Positions 41,414-50,477 of a stretch of 64,000 bases of DNA are shown piece by piece. The position numbers were made by a program, and so were the translations under genes. Numbering within the stretch: position 1 is the first letter of the stretch; every line of letters starts with the position of its first letter. Below the pieces are notes generated by a model that was not told where the DNA came from, searched no databases, and was given only the letters and a program-made list of their open reading frames with translations. The DNA is from Dyella_B sp035277725 (GTDB lineage: Bacteria > Pseudomonadota > Gammaproteobacteria > Xanthomonadales > Rhodanobacteraceae), in NCBI RefSeq assembly GCF_035277725.1, contig NZ_DATEJY010000124.1, forward strand, positions 1 to 64,000. The letters run 5' to 3'.

Positions 41414-41850
41414 CGAAACGCGAAGAGTCCGTCGCGTGGGCCGCGTTGCAAGAACCCAACAGGACCCACCAAAACGGGCACCAACTTGCTGAGCGAAAAA
41501 ATCAACAAACCCGGCAAAGGAAGCCAAGTATTCCTGAAGCCGATTTGGACAACTACCACGGCTTCTGCGTTGCAAGCGTCCAAGAGATACGACAGTCAGA
41601 GCCAGGCCTGTTCAATGTTTTCTACGATCCTACGCCTGAAGACGATTCGCACTGCGCTCTATTCTTAACAAACGACTTCCTCGAAATGCTTAGAGAGAGA
41701 TACCGGGATGTGAAAGGTCACTGGGAAGACCTCAACAGAGCGGTAGCGCTGAAACACGCCCAAAATGTTCTCGCTAACGTATTCAGAAAGCAATTTGTAC
41801 CTGACGGGCACGACGAGCCAACGGGCCCCGCTCTGATCGAGGCAACTTAA
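41209..41850 (+). CDS. Unknown protein C of the accessory operon
   Basis: Up to 213 residues. The first ATG (41209) has no ribosome site; a later start such as ATG 41322 (MYYVGQVRTGQL) is possible. The C-terminal half is convincing (NYHGFCVASVQEIRQSEPGLFNVFYDPTPEDDSHCALF, in pieces; LAREVFRKQF-type end). Overlaps gene B by up to 205 bp in another frame. Function unknown. Confidence 0.55.
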   Translation: MAISPESKSAKLALLDRRAGNPLPNEEDVRRQIFWKRMYYVGQVRTGQLQNYPVGAFVFQSRTNEHGVTKREESVAWAALQEPNRTHQNGHQLAERKNQQTRQRKPSIPEADLDNYHGFCVASVQEIRQSEPGLFNVFYDPTPEDDSHCALFLTNDFLEMLRERYRDVKGHWEDLNRAVALKHAQNVLANVFRKQFVPDGHDEPTGPALIEAT

Positions 41851-41902
41851 GCCGACGTCGACAGCAACCTTCGAAAGCTCAGAATGGGGAACCAAGCATG
41901 CC

Positions 41903-42109
41903 ATGAATGACACGCCCATCGTGTTCACGCCATCAAACGAACCTTATCTCGGCCTCCGGTAGCTACTGGCATTCGACAAGCTCATCTCGGCAGCACTCAA
42001 CCTCGATCAGCATGTTGCTCCGGTTACACACACCGACCCCATGAATGACCTTCAGCGCGCGCTCTGCCAGCTCATCCCTTCCGCACTCAGCATTTCGCTA
42101 TCAATATGA
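41903..42109 (+). pseudogene. Short gene remnant with in-frame TAG, DUF5677/AbiV-like N-terminus (tentative)
   Basis: One frame reads MNDTPIVFTPSNEPYLGLR, then TAG (41960-41962), then LLAFDKLISAALNLDQH to a TGA at 42107. The segment RALCQLIPSALSISLSI recalls the start of DUF5677-type abortive-infection-like proteins (ISIALSIRELxRQGYL), where ours breaks off. It would be a truncated remnant beside the prophage 2 portal gene. The family link is from memory and weak. Confidence 0.35.
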
Positions 42110-42176
42110 TAACTGTGTTTCTCACCAGAGACGGTGCGCAAGAAACGAAACGATGCGCTATCGAGCATCATCTACA

Positions 42177-43184
42177 TTACGCAACGAAAGACTTGAATCT
42201 AAACGCATCGACGCCGATGAGCGCGTTGAGCCCGGTCAGCTTGGTTTGAATCGGGGCAATCTCGTTTTCAACAAACACCTGCTTTGCCTTCTCGACATCA
42301 CCGAAGCCGCCCGCATTGGTTGGAATCATCCCCAGCAACTGCGGTGGCACGCGATGCGCAGCCAAGATGTCATCGCGACTGGTGTTCTTAATCGAGGCAA
42401 AGTCGTCCTTCGCCGCGACCTCGCTGATCGGAATGAGCTGCAGCCCGTCTTTCTTGCCGTTGGGCGCGTACATGAACAGGTTCCGAAAATTCCCCGGTCC
42501 CTTCGAGTTTTTCAACGCATCGCGGAGCGCATCGATGTCGGCCGTTTGCTGGGCCGCATCGGTCATGTAGAGAATGAAACCCGCATGCGAGCCGTTGTCG
42601 TAATACTTGCGCCGGAACAGCGTCGCCGACTTATTGAGCTGCGCCGCATGCAAGGCGCTCAAGTATTCCGGCACGCCGTAGATTTCCTGGCTGACGTCCG
42701 GCGCCATGAGCTGGCACACCGGATTCTCGAACTGGAACGCCTCGCCCGTGTACGGCACGAACCAACACGGCCCGCCGTTGACACCCACACGTGTGAACAA
42801 CGCCGGTGACCGCTTGAGCCGCAGCAGCCGCTTGGACATGGCCGGGATCTGTTCCAGGTACGCATGCGCAAAGACCAGGTAGTCGGTGGCGAATGCCTCG
42901 AAGTCGGCCACGGACAGGTACGGTGTGGGGATAAAGGACGACACCAGCAAATTGCGCTTGATGAAGATCGCCGAGGAATGATGCGGCGCTGTGCGCAACA
43001 TGTTGGCCAACCCCAACGCGCTGATGGGCGGCTCGTACCAGCGCCCGTTGTTCCACACCTGTACGTAGTCCAGCAGCGACGCGCGGTCGATCGGCTCCGG
43101 TTCGCCGAAGGTGAAGGCATGCGCCTTAGCGGTTGTGGTCGCGGCAACGTCGGCCTGCGGCCGGGTGGTCTTGCGCTTGCCCAT
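42177..43184 (-). CDS. Q: Phage portal protein (gpQ-like)
   Basis: 335 residues. Same family marks as prophage 1: WYEPPISALGLANMLRTAPHHSSAIFIKRN, GSHAGFILYMTD, KGPGNFRNLFMYAPNG, AAHRVPPQLLG. The middle differs more (LKRSPALFTRVGVNGGPCWF), so the two are diverged homologues and not a recent duplication. Overlaps the terminase stop by one base. Confidence 0.95.
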   Translation of the reverse strand: MGKRKTTRPQADVAATTTAKAHAFTFGEPEPIDRASLLDYVQVWNNGRWYEPPISALGLANMLRTAPHHSSAIFIKRNLLVSSFIPTPYLSVADFEAFATDYLVFAHAYLEQIPAMSKRLLRLKRSPALFTRVGVNGGPCWFVPYTGEAFQFENPVCQLMAPDVSQEIYGVPEYLSALHAAQLNKSATLFRRKYYDNGSHAGFILYMTDAAQQTADIDALRDALKNSKGPGNFRNLFMYAPNGKKDGLQLIPISEVAAKDDFASIKNTSRDDILAAHRVPPQLLGMIPTNAGGFGDVEKAKQVFVENEIAPIQTKLTGLNALIGVDAFRFKSFVA

Positions 43185-44950
43185 CAGGAAATCTCCATGA
43201 AGCTTTGGCTGTTGGCCGCGCGGCCTTCCAGCGGTTCGACGATAAGGGAATGCATCACCGACCAGGCGAGATCCGCGTGGCCGACATCGGCCGAGCGGCT
43301 GGCGTCATAGGTGACGTGCCGCCCGCTCGGGGTGAGGGTTTTGCGGATCGCCATGAAGGCCGCGGCGAGATCGGTCCAGCCGGCGTCCCATTCCAGGCGT
43401 CCCTTGCCCATGACGTCCTGCGCTTTCATCACCATCAGCGCCTTGGATTCGGGCGAATACTGGATCGCGCGCGCCGTGGGAAAGAACTGCTTCACCAACT
43501 GATACACGCCGGTGCCCATGCCGGTAGTGTCAATGGCGATATCGGCGACGTTGTACACATCGCAAAGGCGCTTGATGTTGCCGGCCTGCGCGTCGAAGTC
43601 CTGACCTGGCCATTGGTGTTTCTCCACCACGCGGAACATGTCCCGCATGGATGAGGGCAGCGCGTTCACCGTACAACCCGACGGATCGCCGCCGCTCGTG
43701 CCCTTGGAAGGGTCGAAGCCGATGGACACCGGTGCATCGCCGAGCGGACGCGGCGCATAGGAACGGAAGTCGTCCCACACCTCCCAGCTGTCGACCATGC
43801 AGCGACGCACCAGGGAGAACGGAAACACCGACGCGGAGTCGTCGATGAATTCGCACATCAAGAGCTGCTGGAATTCCTCAGCGCTGTATTCCAGGCGCAA
43901 CTGGTCGATGTCGAAGAGGTTGCAGCCGCCGGCCATCGCGTCCAGTACGGTCACGATCTGCCGCCACTGGCCGTCTGCGCACGCGAGACCATTCACCAGC
44001 GCCACGTGGTTGATGTCGATCTCGACGCGATCCGCCTTCGCCCTGCCCTTGTTGAACAGCGCGCCCGACCAGAAGGGATAGGCGTCATGGCTTAGCGCCG
44101 ATGGGGTGGAGAAATACGTCTGCCGCCATTTCTTATGGATCGCCATACCGGACGCAACTTTGCGCAGCGTCTGGAAGGCGTACACCCAGAAGTATTCGTC
44201 GAAATACAGGTTGCCGTGATAGCTCTGTGCCGTGCGTGCGTTGGTGCCGAGGAAGTACAGCGAGGCATCGTTTGGCAGGGTGATCGGATCGCCTTTCAGC
44301 TCGATCTCGGCCGCCTCCTTCGCAAACTGCGTGAGGTATTGGCGAAATACATCGGCCTGCGCACGACTGGCCGACAGGAAAATCTGATTGCGCCCGGTCG
44401 TGATCGCATCGACCAGCGCCTCGCGCGCGAAGTACCAGGTCGCGCCGATCTGGCGCGACTTCAGGATATTGCGGATGCGCTGCGCGAGGCCGGCGTCGTA
44501 CCAGGTCCGCTGGTAGGCGAACAGCGAATCCATGAACGCTTCCACCAGCCGCGTTTCCTGCTCGGGGCTGTAGTCGTTCTTGAGCGGCTTCTTTTTCGGC
44601 CTCGCATTGCGATTCGCGACGTTCGGGTTGAGGTGCCCTTCGTGACCGCCCGGCGCCTCATAACGATGCACGCGCGCAATCTGCGCGACCTGGCGCATCA
44701 AGAGGTCGATTTCCTTGAAGTCGTGCGCGTCCTTGCGGTCCTTGGCGATCAACTGGCATAGGCGCGCTTCCAGCACCGCATCCACGCGATCGATCGGTTT
44801 CGCGTTCGCCCAGCCGTCGCGCTGTTTCCACGATTCCACGGTGGAACGCGCCTGGCCGATCTGCTCGGCGATGGCCGTCACGCTCCAGCCCTGGAAATAC
44901 AGGCTGCGCGCGAGCGTGCGGGGATCGGTGCCGACGGCGGGAATGAGCAT
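43184..44950 (-). CDS. P: Terminase large subunit (gpP-like)
   Basis: 588 residues from ATG 44950, matching the start in prophage 1; a 40-residue upstream extension is rejected. HTH at ~20-42 (GWSVTAIAEQIGQARSTVES), Walker A-like SRQIGAT, Walker B YFDEYFW, nuclease start SIGFDPSKGTSGGDPSG. Packaging motor. Begins 45 bp from the operator dyad at 44995. Confidence 0.95.
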   Translation of the reverse strand: MLIPAVGTDPRTLARSLYFQGWSVTAIAEQIGQARSTVESWKQRDGWANAKPIDRVDAVLEARLCQLIAKDRKDAHDFKEIDLLMRQVAQIARVHRYEAPGGHEGHLNPNVANRNARPKKKPLKNDYSPEQETRLVEAFMDSLFAYQRTWYDAGLAQRIRNILKSRQIGATWYFAREALVDAITTGRNQIFLSASRAQADVFRQYLTQFAKEAAEIELKGDPITLPNDASLYFLGTNARTAQSYHGNLYFDEYFWVYAFQTLRKVASGMAIHKKWRQTYFSTPSALSHDAYPFWSGALFNKGRAKADRVEIDINHVALVNGLACADGQWRQIVTVLDAMAGGCNLFDIDQLRLEYSAEEFQQLLMCEFIDDSASVFPFSLVRRCMVDSWEVWDDFRSYAPRPLGDAPVSIGFDPSKGTSGGDPSGCTVNALPSSMRDMFRVVEKHQWPGQDFDAQAGNIKRLCDVYNVADIAIDTTGMGTGVYQLVKQFFPTARAIQYSPESKALMVMKAQDVMGKGRLEWDAGWTDLAAAFMAIRKTLTPSGRHVTYDASRSADVGHADLAWSVMHSLIVEPLEGRAANSQSFMEIS

Positions 44951-44994
44951 GGCGACAGCGTAGGGACGCGCATGCGGGGGCTGGGCGGCGGGGT

Positions 44995-45018
44995 GTTCTG
45001 CATGGCGGCGTACAGAAC
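44995..45018. promoter_or_regulatory. Divergent late-operator dyad (GTTCTG-N12-CAGAAC)
   Basis: GTTCTG (44995-45000) and CAGAAC (45013-45018) are perfect arms 12 bp apart, 45 bp from the P start and 79 bp from the O start, the same placement as the dyad in prophage 1. An identical copy precedes V at 54019-54042. Candidate site for this phage's Ogr-type activator. Confidence 0.7.
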
Positions 45019-45096
45019 CGCGCTTTATTGCCGGTGTGAACGACGGTCCCGATGCTGGCGAGGACTCCACGAATCGATTACGCCGAGGCCCCGTGT

Positions 45097-45906
45097 ATGA
45101 AGAAGTCCAAGAAATTCCGCGTTGCCACCGAAGGCGCGACCGTTGACGGCCGCACTATCCAGCGCGAATGGATTACGCAGATGGCCGACAGCTACGACCC
45201 GGCCAAATACCGCGCCACGATCAACCTTGAACACATCCGTGGGCTGTTGCCGGATGGTCCGTTCCGCAATTACGGCTTTGTCGATGCGCTGTCGCAGGAA
45301 CAGAACGCCGAGGGCAAGCTGGAACTGTTCGCGGTGATCACGCCGACCGATGACCTGGTCAACCTCACGCAAAAGGGCCAGAAGGTCTTCACCTCGATCG
45401 AGGTCAACCCGAAATTTGCCGACAGCGGCAAGGCGTACCTGGTGGGCCTGGCCGTCACCGATAACCCGGCCAGCCTCGGCACCGAAATGCTGCAATTTGC
45501 GGCCTCCAACCCGACCGCCAATCCCCTCGCCGCGCGCAAGCTACACCCGGACAACCATTTCTCGGCAGCGGTGGAAACGCTGATCGAATTCACCGACGAC
45601 AGCGAAGCGCCGAGCATTCTGGAGCGCGTGCGCAAGCTCTTCACCCGCAAGGATACCAACGACAACCGCCGCTTTGGCGATATCGAATCGGCGCTGGAAG
45701 AAATCGCCGAGCACGGCGAAGCACAAAGCGCACAGACCGCGCGCCAGTTCGAGCAGGTGGACACCACGCTTAATGCCAGTGCCCAGCGCATCACGGACGT
45801 GACCGCGCGCGTGGACGCGTTGGAGCGGCTGTTCCACACCACGCCGGCCACGACCGCCACTCGCCCCCTGGCGACCGGCACCGACGACGCGCTCACCGAC
45901 TTCTGA
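45097..45906 (+). CDS. O: Capsid scaffolding protease (gpO-like)
   Basis: 269 residues, intact. Serine protease triad candidates D17, H46 and S126 (NPASLGTEML); C-terminal helical scaffold region. Tyr114 (TAC) aligns with the amber codon of the prophage 1 copy. ATG 45097 chosen by homology (MKKSKKFRVATEGATVDGR). Could supply O function in trans to prophage 1. Confidence 0.93.
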   Translation: MKKSKKFRVATEGATVDGRTIQREWITQMADSYDPAKYRATINLEHIRGLLPDGPFRNYGFVDALSQEQNAEGKLELFAVITPTDDLVNLTQKGQKVFTSIEVNPKFADSGKAYLVGLAVTDNPASLGTEMLQFAASNPTANPLAARKLHPDNHFSAAVETLIEFTDDSEAPSILERVRKLFTRKDTNDNRRFGDIESALEEIAEHGEAQSAQTARQFEQVDTTLNASAQRITDVTARVDALERLFHTTPATTATRPLATGTDDALTDF

Positions 45907-45952
45907 TCCCTCCTGTGCGCCTCGCCTTCCACGCCTTCACACAAGGACACCC

Positions 45953-46984
45953 ATGAAGAACGAAACCCGCGTCAAGTTCCATGCCCTCTCTACCCAGGTC
46001 GCGAAGCTCAACGGCGTGACCAGCGCGTCCGAGAAATTCGACGTGCAGCCGTCCGTGCAGCAGACGATGGAAAATCGCATCCAGGAGTCGAGCGATTACC
46101 TGAAGCTGATCAACGTTCACCCGGTCACCGAGAAGACCGGCGAAAAGCTGCATCTTGGCGTGGCCGGTCCCGTGGCCAGCCGCACCAAGACGAGCGCGAA
46201 TAAAAAGCGTCAGCCGCGCTATATGGGCGACATGGATGCGCAGCCCTACACCTGCTACCAGACCAACTTTGACACGTCCTTCCCCTACGCCACACTCGAT
46301 GCGTGGGCGAAGTTTCCGGATTTCCAGACGCGCCTCTCCGCCATGCTGGTCACTCAGCAAGCACTGGACCGTTTGATGATCGGCTGGAACGGCACGAGCG
46401 TCGCCGACGATACCGATATCGCCAAGAACCCCTTGTTGCAGGACGTCAACAAGGGCTGGCTGCAAATCCTGCGTGAGCAAGCACCGGCCCAGGTGATGAC
46501 GGAAGCCAAGGCCGACAGCAAGCAGGTGCGCGTGGGTCCGGGTGGCGACTACGAAAACCTCGATGCATTGGTCTACGACGCGATCCTGCTGTTGGCGCCC
46601 TGGTTCCAGGAAGACACGGGCCTGCGCGTGCACGTCGGCCGCAAGCTGATGCACGACAAGTATTTTCCGAAGATCAACCAGCAGCAGCGCGCGACCGATG
46701 AACTGGCCACGCAAATTCTCGTCAGCCAGAAAACCATGGGCGGCCTGCAGGGTTTGGGCTTGCCCTACTTCCCCGGCAACTCGCTGCTGATCACGCGCCC
46801 GGACAATCTCTCGATCTACTACCAGGCCGGTGCACGCCGTCGGCTGCTGCGCGACGAGCCCGACTACGACCAGGTGGCCGATTACCAGTCGAGCAATGAC
46901 GCCTACGTGGTCGAACGCCTGCAAGGCGCGGTACTGGTGGAAAACATCGTGCTGGGCGACTGGTCGGTGAAGACGGGCGGCTGA
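45953..46984 (+). CDS. N: Major capsid protein (gpN-like)
   Basis: 343 residues. MKNETRVKFHALSTQVAKLNGV start, WAKFPDFQTRLSAML, NPLLQDVNKGWLQIL and C-terminal YQSSNDAYVVERLQGAVLVENI. ACAAGGACACCC is the ribosome site. Intact homologue of 9019-10029. Confidence 0.95.
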   Translation: MKNETRVKFHALSTQVAKLNGVTSASEKFDVQPSVQQTMENRIQESSDYLKLINVHPVTEKTGEKLHLGVAGPVASRTKTSANKKRQPRYMGDMDAQPYTCYQTNFDTSFPYATLDAWAKFPDFQTRLSAMLVTQQALDRLMIGWNGTSVADDTDIAKNPLLQDVNKGWLQILREQAPAQVMTEAKADSKQVRVGPGGDYENLDALVYDAILLLAPWFQEDTGLRVHVGRKLMHDKYFPKINQQQRATDELATQILVSQKTMGGLQGLGLPYFPGNSLLITRPDNLSIYYQAGARRRLLRDEPDYDQVADYQSSNDAYVVERLQGAVLVENIVLGDWSVKTGG

Positions 46985-46986
46985 TC

Positions 46987-47697
46987 ATGGGCTTGTCTCC
47001 CGCTCAAGCGCACCTGATGCGTGTGGAAGCGAAACGGGCGACCGCGCAAGCGGCGCCCGGCGCGGCGGTGGATGCGTCCACCTCCCGCGCGCACAACCTC
47101 ATGCGCGCCAAGCTCGACGCCGACCGGCGCCGGTTGCACCAGGTGCAATCGGTCGAACGCAAGATCGCCATCAAGCGCGAGATCCTGCCCGATTACGACG
47201 ATTACGTGGCCGGCGTGCTCGCCAGCGGCCAGGGTGTGCAGGATGACGTGATCGGCTACGTGCTGACCTGGCGCATCGATATCGGCGATTACAGCGGTGC
47301 GCTCGATGTCGCGCGCTACGTGCTCGACCACAACCTGTCGCTGCCGGATCGCTTCGAGCGCACGCCGGCCACGCTGGTGGCCGAAGAGCCGGCGGTGCAG
47401 GCGCTCAAGGCATACGACGCGGGCAAGCCGTTCGACATCGACGTGCTGGAAACGATCCTGGCTCTGACCGCCATGCGTGACATGCCCGATCAGGTACGCG
47501 CCAAGCTTCACTTTGCCATCGGCCGTCACCAGGCCGAGCAAACGCCGCAACGCGCGCTGGACCATCTGCGCCGCGCGGTGGAATTGAACGACAAGGTGGG
47601 CGCGAAAAAAGACATCGAGCAGTTGGAACGGCGACTGCGCAATTCGGACTCCGGCCCGTCCGCCGGCAACCCTTCGCCGCGTTCGCGCGGCCCCTGA
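46987..47697 (+). CDS. M: Terminase small subunit (gpM-like)
   Basis: 236 residues. LSPAQAHLMRVEAKRA start, then LMRAKLDADRRRLHQVQSVERKIAIKREILPDYDDYV, and a TPR-like C-terminus (RALDHLRRAVELNDKVG). Slightly longer than the prophage 1 copy through a Ser/Pro-rich tail. Confidence 0.9.
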   Translation: MGLSPAQAHLMRVEAKRATAQAAPGAAVDASTSRAHNLMRAKLDADRRRLHQVQSVERKIAIKREILPDYDDYVAGVLASGQGVQDDVIGYVLTWRIDIGDYSGALDVARYVLDHNLSLPDRFERTPATLVAEEPAVQALKAYDAGKPFDIDVLETILALTAMRDMPDQVRAKLHFAIGRHQAEQTPQRALDHLRRAVELNDKVGAKKDIEQLERRLRNSDSGPSAGNPSPRSRGP

Positions 47698-47793
47698 GCC
47701 TCCCCCCCGGCGCCCCGGCGGCACGGGTGGCGAACGATGCGCATGACGCATGCCGTGCCCCCCGTCCACCGCCGGATTTTTTAAAGGACTTCC

Positions 47794-48270
47794 ATGGGCA
47801 GCGTGATTGCGAACGGCGGCACCCTCGCCATCCCCAACAACAACGAAGGCGTCATCACCAACGACGGCTTCTGGCCAGACGTGGACCTCGCCATGCTGCG
47901 CGCCTCCACACGCCTCACCGGCAACGTCACGGCCGAGCGACTGCGCGCGAGTGCGATCGAAGCCATCCTGGACGTCAACACGCAGCTGGCGACCTACAAA
48001 GCCGCGCGCATCGGCGAAGGCTGGGACAACGCCGCCGACGTCGGCGAAACCATCGCGGGCGCGAGCGCGTTGGTGCACCGGTATCTGCGCGCCGTCGCCA
48101 GCACCGTGCAAGCCGATATCGCCGAGAAATACCGCGACTGGGACAACACGCGTGCGGGTGACTATCGCGGCCAAGGCGAAAGCGATTCGGCCGACGATTT
48201 CCGGCGCAATGCGCGCTGGGCGGTCGCCGACATTCTCGGCCGGCCGCGCAATGTGGTGGAGCTGCTTTGA
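47794..48270 (+). CDS. L: Head completion protein (gpL-like)
   Basis: 158 residues. NDGFWPDVDLAMLRASTRLTGNVTAERLRAS, then ARWAVADILGRPRNVVELL at the end. AAAGGACTTCC gives the ribosome site. Its stop is immediately followed by the X start. Confidence 0.92.
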   Translation: MGSVIANGGTLAIPNNNEGVITNDGFWPDVDLAMLRASTRLTGNVTAERLRASAIEAILDVNTQLATYKAARIGEGWDNAADVGETIAGASALVHRYLRAVASTVQADIAEKYRDWDNTRAGDYRGQGESDSADDFRRNARWAVADILGRPRNVVELL

Positions 48271-48486
48271 ATGGCGCAGACGGTCTACGCACGCCAGGGC
48301 GATACCGTCGATGCGATCTGTTGGCGCACGTTCGGCGTGACGGCCGGCGTGGTTGAAACGGTCTACGAATTGAACCGCGGCCTCGCAGCACTCGGCCCGG
48401 TCCTCCCGATGGGCACGCCTGTGCTGATTCCCGACGCGCAAGACGTCGGCACGCGTGTGCTCGCCACTCTCCAGCTATGGGATTGA
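48271..48486 (+). CDS. X: Tail protein X
   Basis: 71 residues, LysM-like: YARQGDTVDAICWRTFGVTAG and PVLPMGTPVLIPD. Directly abuts L and overlaps the holin start, as in prophage 1. Confidence 0.92.
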   Translation: MAQTVYARQGDTVDAICWRTFGVTAGVVETVYELNRGLAALGPVLPMGTPVLIPDAQDVGTRVLATLQLWD

Positions 48487-48842
48487 TGATGTCCGAGCCT
48501 GCCCTCGCCACCCTCGCGACCTCCGCCGCACTGGGCACCGCGACCGCCACCACCGCGCTGCTGCCTGGCATCGACGGCAACGCCCTGGTCGGCGCGGTCG
48601 CGGGCGCGGCGCTGTTCGTGACCAGCTCGCGCGACCTGCCCCTGATGCGGCGCGTGATCTATCTCGTCATCAGCACCGTGGTGGGTTACCTCGCCGCGCC
48701 CGAGGTTCTCGCGCACGTGCCGCTGCACAGCACGGCTATCGCGGCCTTCCTGGCCGGCGCGCTCGTCGTCACGTTGACCATGCAACTGATCGAACGCGCC
48801 AAGACGTTCGACCTCGCCACCCTGTTCCGCAAAGGAGATTGA
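48486..48842 (+). CDS. Holin-like membrane protein
   Basis: 118 residues. Homologous to 11476-11826: shared PGIDGNALVGAVAGAALF and VGYLAAPEV segments, with about three hydrophobic helices. ATG 48486 overlaps the X stop; ATG 48489 is an alternative. Confidence 0.7.
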   Translation: MMSEPALATLATSAALGTATATTALLPGIDGNALVGAVAGAALFVTSSRDLPLMRRVIYLVISTVVGYLAAPEVLAHVPLHSTAIAAFLAGALVVTLTMQLIERAKTFDLATLFRKGD

Positions 48843-48845
48843 ACC

Positions 48846-49172
48846 GTGCCCCTGCCCTTCGCGCTGATCGGCGTTTGGTCCCTGCTGCAACTGATGGCTT
48901 GCCTCGTCATCGTGCTGCGCTTGCTCACCTTCCGCCGTGGCCACTCGCGTCATCGCCATGCCATTGCGTGGGCGTCGTGGCTCCTCGTCGTCGCGTGCAC
49001 CACTACCGCCGTCAAACTCCTATGTGGCATTCGCCCGCCGCCGGGGCCGCTGGAAGCCTTGCTGACCGTCGCCCTCGCGATCCTGCTGGTCATCCATCGC
49101 GGCAACCTCGCCCACGTGTTGCGTGCGCCGCGCGCCTGGCTCGCGTGGATCTGGCGGAGGGACACGTGGTGA
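48846..49172 (+). CDS. Second lysis membrane protein (3TM-like)
   Basis: 108 residues, GTG start with AAAGGAGATT ribosome site. Hydrophobic helices LIGVWSLLQLMACLVIVLRLL, AWASWLLVVACTTTAVKLL and LLTVALAILLVIH. Equivalent in place to 11826-12110. Overlaps the endolysin start by 4 bp. Confidence 0.65.
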   Translation: MPLPFALIGVWSLLQLMACLVIVLRLLTFRRGHSRHRHAIAWASWLLVVACTTTAVKLLCGIRPPPGPLEALLTVALAILLVIHRGNLAHVLRAPRAWLAWIWRRDTW

Positions 49173-49735
49173 TCGCCTTCCCCGAACAGCGTATCGAGTC
49201 CCTCATCACCCACGTGATGAAAGCCGAAGGCTGGGACGCCTATACCAACGACCCCGACGATGCCGGCAAGGAAACCAAGTGGGGCATCACCGTCGCATCG
49301 GCGCGCGCCTATGGCTACACAGGCCCGATGAAAGACATGCCCGAAGCGGTGGCGCGCGCCATTTATCGCAAGCGTTACGTGGATGAACCGCGTTTCGCGG
49401 ACGTGTTCGCCATCGAGCCCAACGTCGGCGCGGAGCTGATCGATACCGGCGTCAACATGGGCACCGCGATCGCCGCCATGTTTCTGCAGCGCTGGCTCAA
49501 TGGCTTTAACGATACCGGCAGCCGCTATGGCGATCTGCACGTGGACGGCCGCATTGGTGCCGTCACGCTCGACGCGCTGCGCACGTTTCTGCGCTGGCGT
49601 GGACCGCAAGGCATCACCGTACTGATGCGCGGCCTCAATGGCATCCAGGCCGAGCGCTATCTCGCCATCACCGAATCCAAACCGTCCCAGCGAAAGTATC
49701 TCTTTGGCTGGGTGCTCAACCGTGTGGAGATGTAG
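49169..49735 (+). CDS. Endolysin, GH108-type muramidase
   Basis: 188 residues from GTG 49169 after GGCGGAGGG. GH108 hallmark: MKAEGWDAYTNDPDDAGKETKWGIT (Glu in the EGG/EGW motif is catalytic in this family), followed by the C-terminal PG_binding_3-type part (NMGTAIAAMFLQRWLNG). Unrelated to the DUF3380-type enzyme of prophage 1, so the lysis enzyme was exchanged while holins and spanins were kept. The long upstream in-frame extension is a shadow of the holin genes. Confidence 0.85.
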   Translation: MIAFPEQRIESLITHVMKAEGWDAYTNDPDDAGKETKWGITVASARAYGYTGPMKDMPEAVARAIYRKRYVDEPRFADVFAIEPNVGAELIDTGVNMGTAIAAMFLQRWLNGFNDTGSRYGDLHVDGRIGAVTLDALRTFLRWRGPQGITVLMRGLNGIQAERYLAITESKPSQRKYLFGWVLNRVEM

Positions 49736-49739
49736 ACCC

Positions 49740-50477
49740 TTGTCGTATCAGTTGCATCAGGGCGAAGCCCTTTCCTTCCTGCGTACCCTTCCCGATGCGT
49801 CCGTGGACGCGATCATCACCGATCCGCCGTACAGCTCCGGCGGCTTGCACATGGCACAACGCCAACAGTCCCCAGTCAAGAAATACGTGCAGACCGGCAC
49901 GCAACGCGACTACCACGGCTTCAGCGGTGACAATCGCGATCAGCGAAGCTGGACGCTGTGGGTCACGCTGTGGCTCACCGAAGCCTTGCGTGTCGCCAAG
50001 CCTGGCTCGCCCGTGGTGCTCTTCACCGACTGGCGGCAACTTCCCAGCACTACCGATGCACTGCAAACGGCCGGTGCCACCTGGCGCGGCATCGTGCCGT
50101 GGCTGAAACCCGCCGGACGCCCCAGCGGTCCCGGCCGTTTCCGCAATGGCGCCGAATATGCCGTGTGGGGCAGCAAGGGCGACATGCCGCCACGGATCGA
50201 GGTCGGCTACTTGCCCGGCTATCACGTCGAATCGATCCGCCAGAAAGACAAGCATCACGTCACCGGCAAGCCCACGGAATTGATGCGCACGATCGTGAAG
50301 GTATGCCCACCGGGCGGCGTGATTTTGGATCCCTTCGCCGGCAGCGGCACCACCGGTGTGGCCGCACTGATCGAAGGGCGGCATTTCATTGGCGTCGAAC
50401 TCGACAGCGTGAATTGCGACATCGCGCGCTGCCGCCTGGAAGACGCCAGCGCGCCACAGGAGGTCCAAGCCGCATGA
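49740..50477 (+). CDS. DNA amino-methyltransferase (DPPY type)
   Basis: 245 residues. TTG start at 49740, GGAG about 9 bp upstream, 4 bp after the endolysin stop. DPPY in VDAIITDPPYSSGG; SAM motif LDPFAGSGTTGVAAL near the C-terminus (beta-class order). Homologous to 14792-15532, but inserted between endolysin and Rz, co-oriented with the late operon, without a Com gene. Thus expressed late and not under Com control. Confidence 0.9.
   Translation: MSYQLHQGEALSFLRTLPDASVDAIITDPPYSSGGLHMAQRQQSPVKKYVQTGTQRDYHGFSGDNRDQRSWTLWVTLWLTEALRVAKPGSPVVLFTDWRQLPSTTDALQTAGATWRGIVPWLKPAGRPSGPGRFRNGAEYAVWGSKGDMPPRIEVGYLPGYHVESIRQKDKHHVTGKPTELMRTIVKVCPPGGVILDPFAGSGTTGVAALIEGRHFIGVELDSVNCDIARCRLEDASAPQEVQAA

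Noticed and set aside
42045..42809. 254-codon rightward frame over the portal gene of prophage 2
   Set aside because: Antisense shadow of Q with atypical composition.
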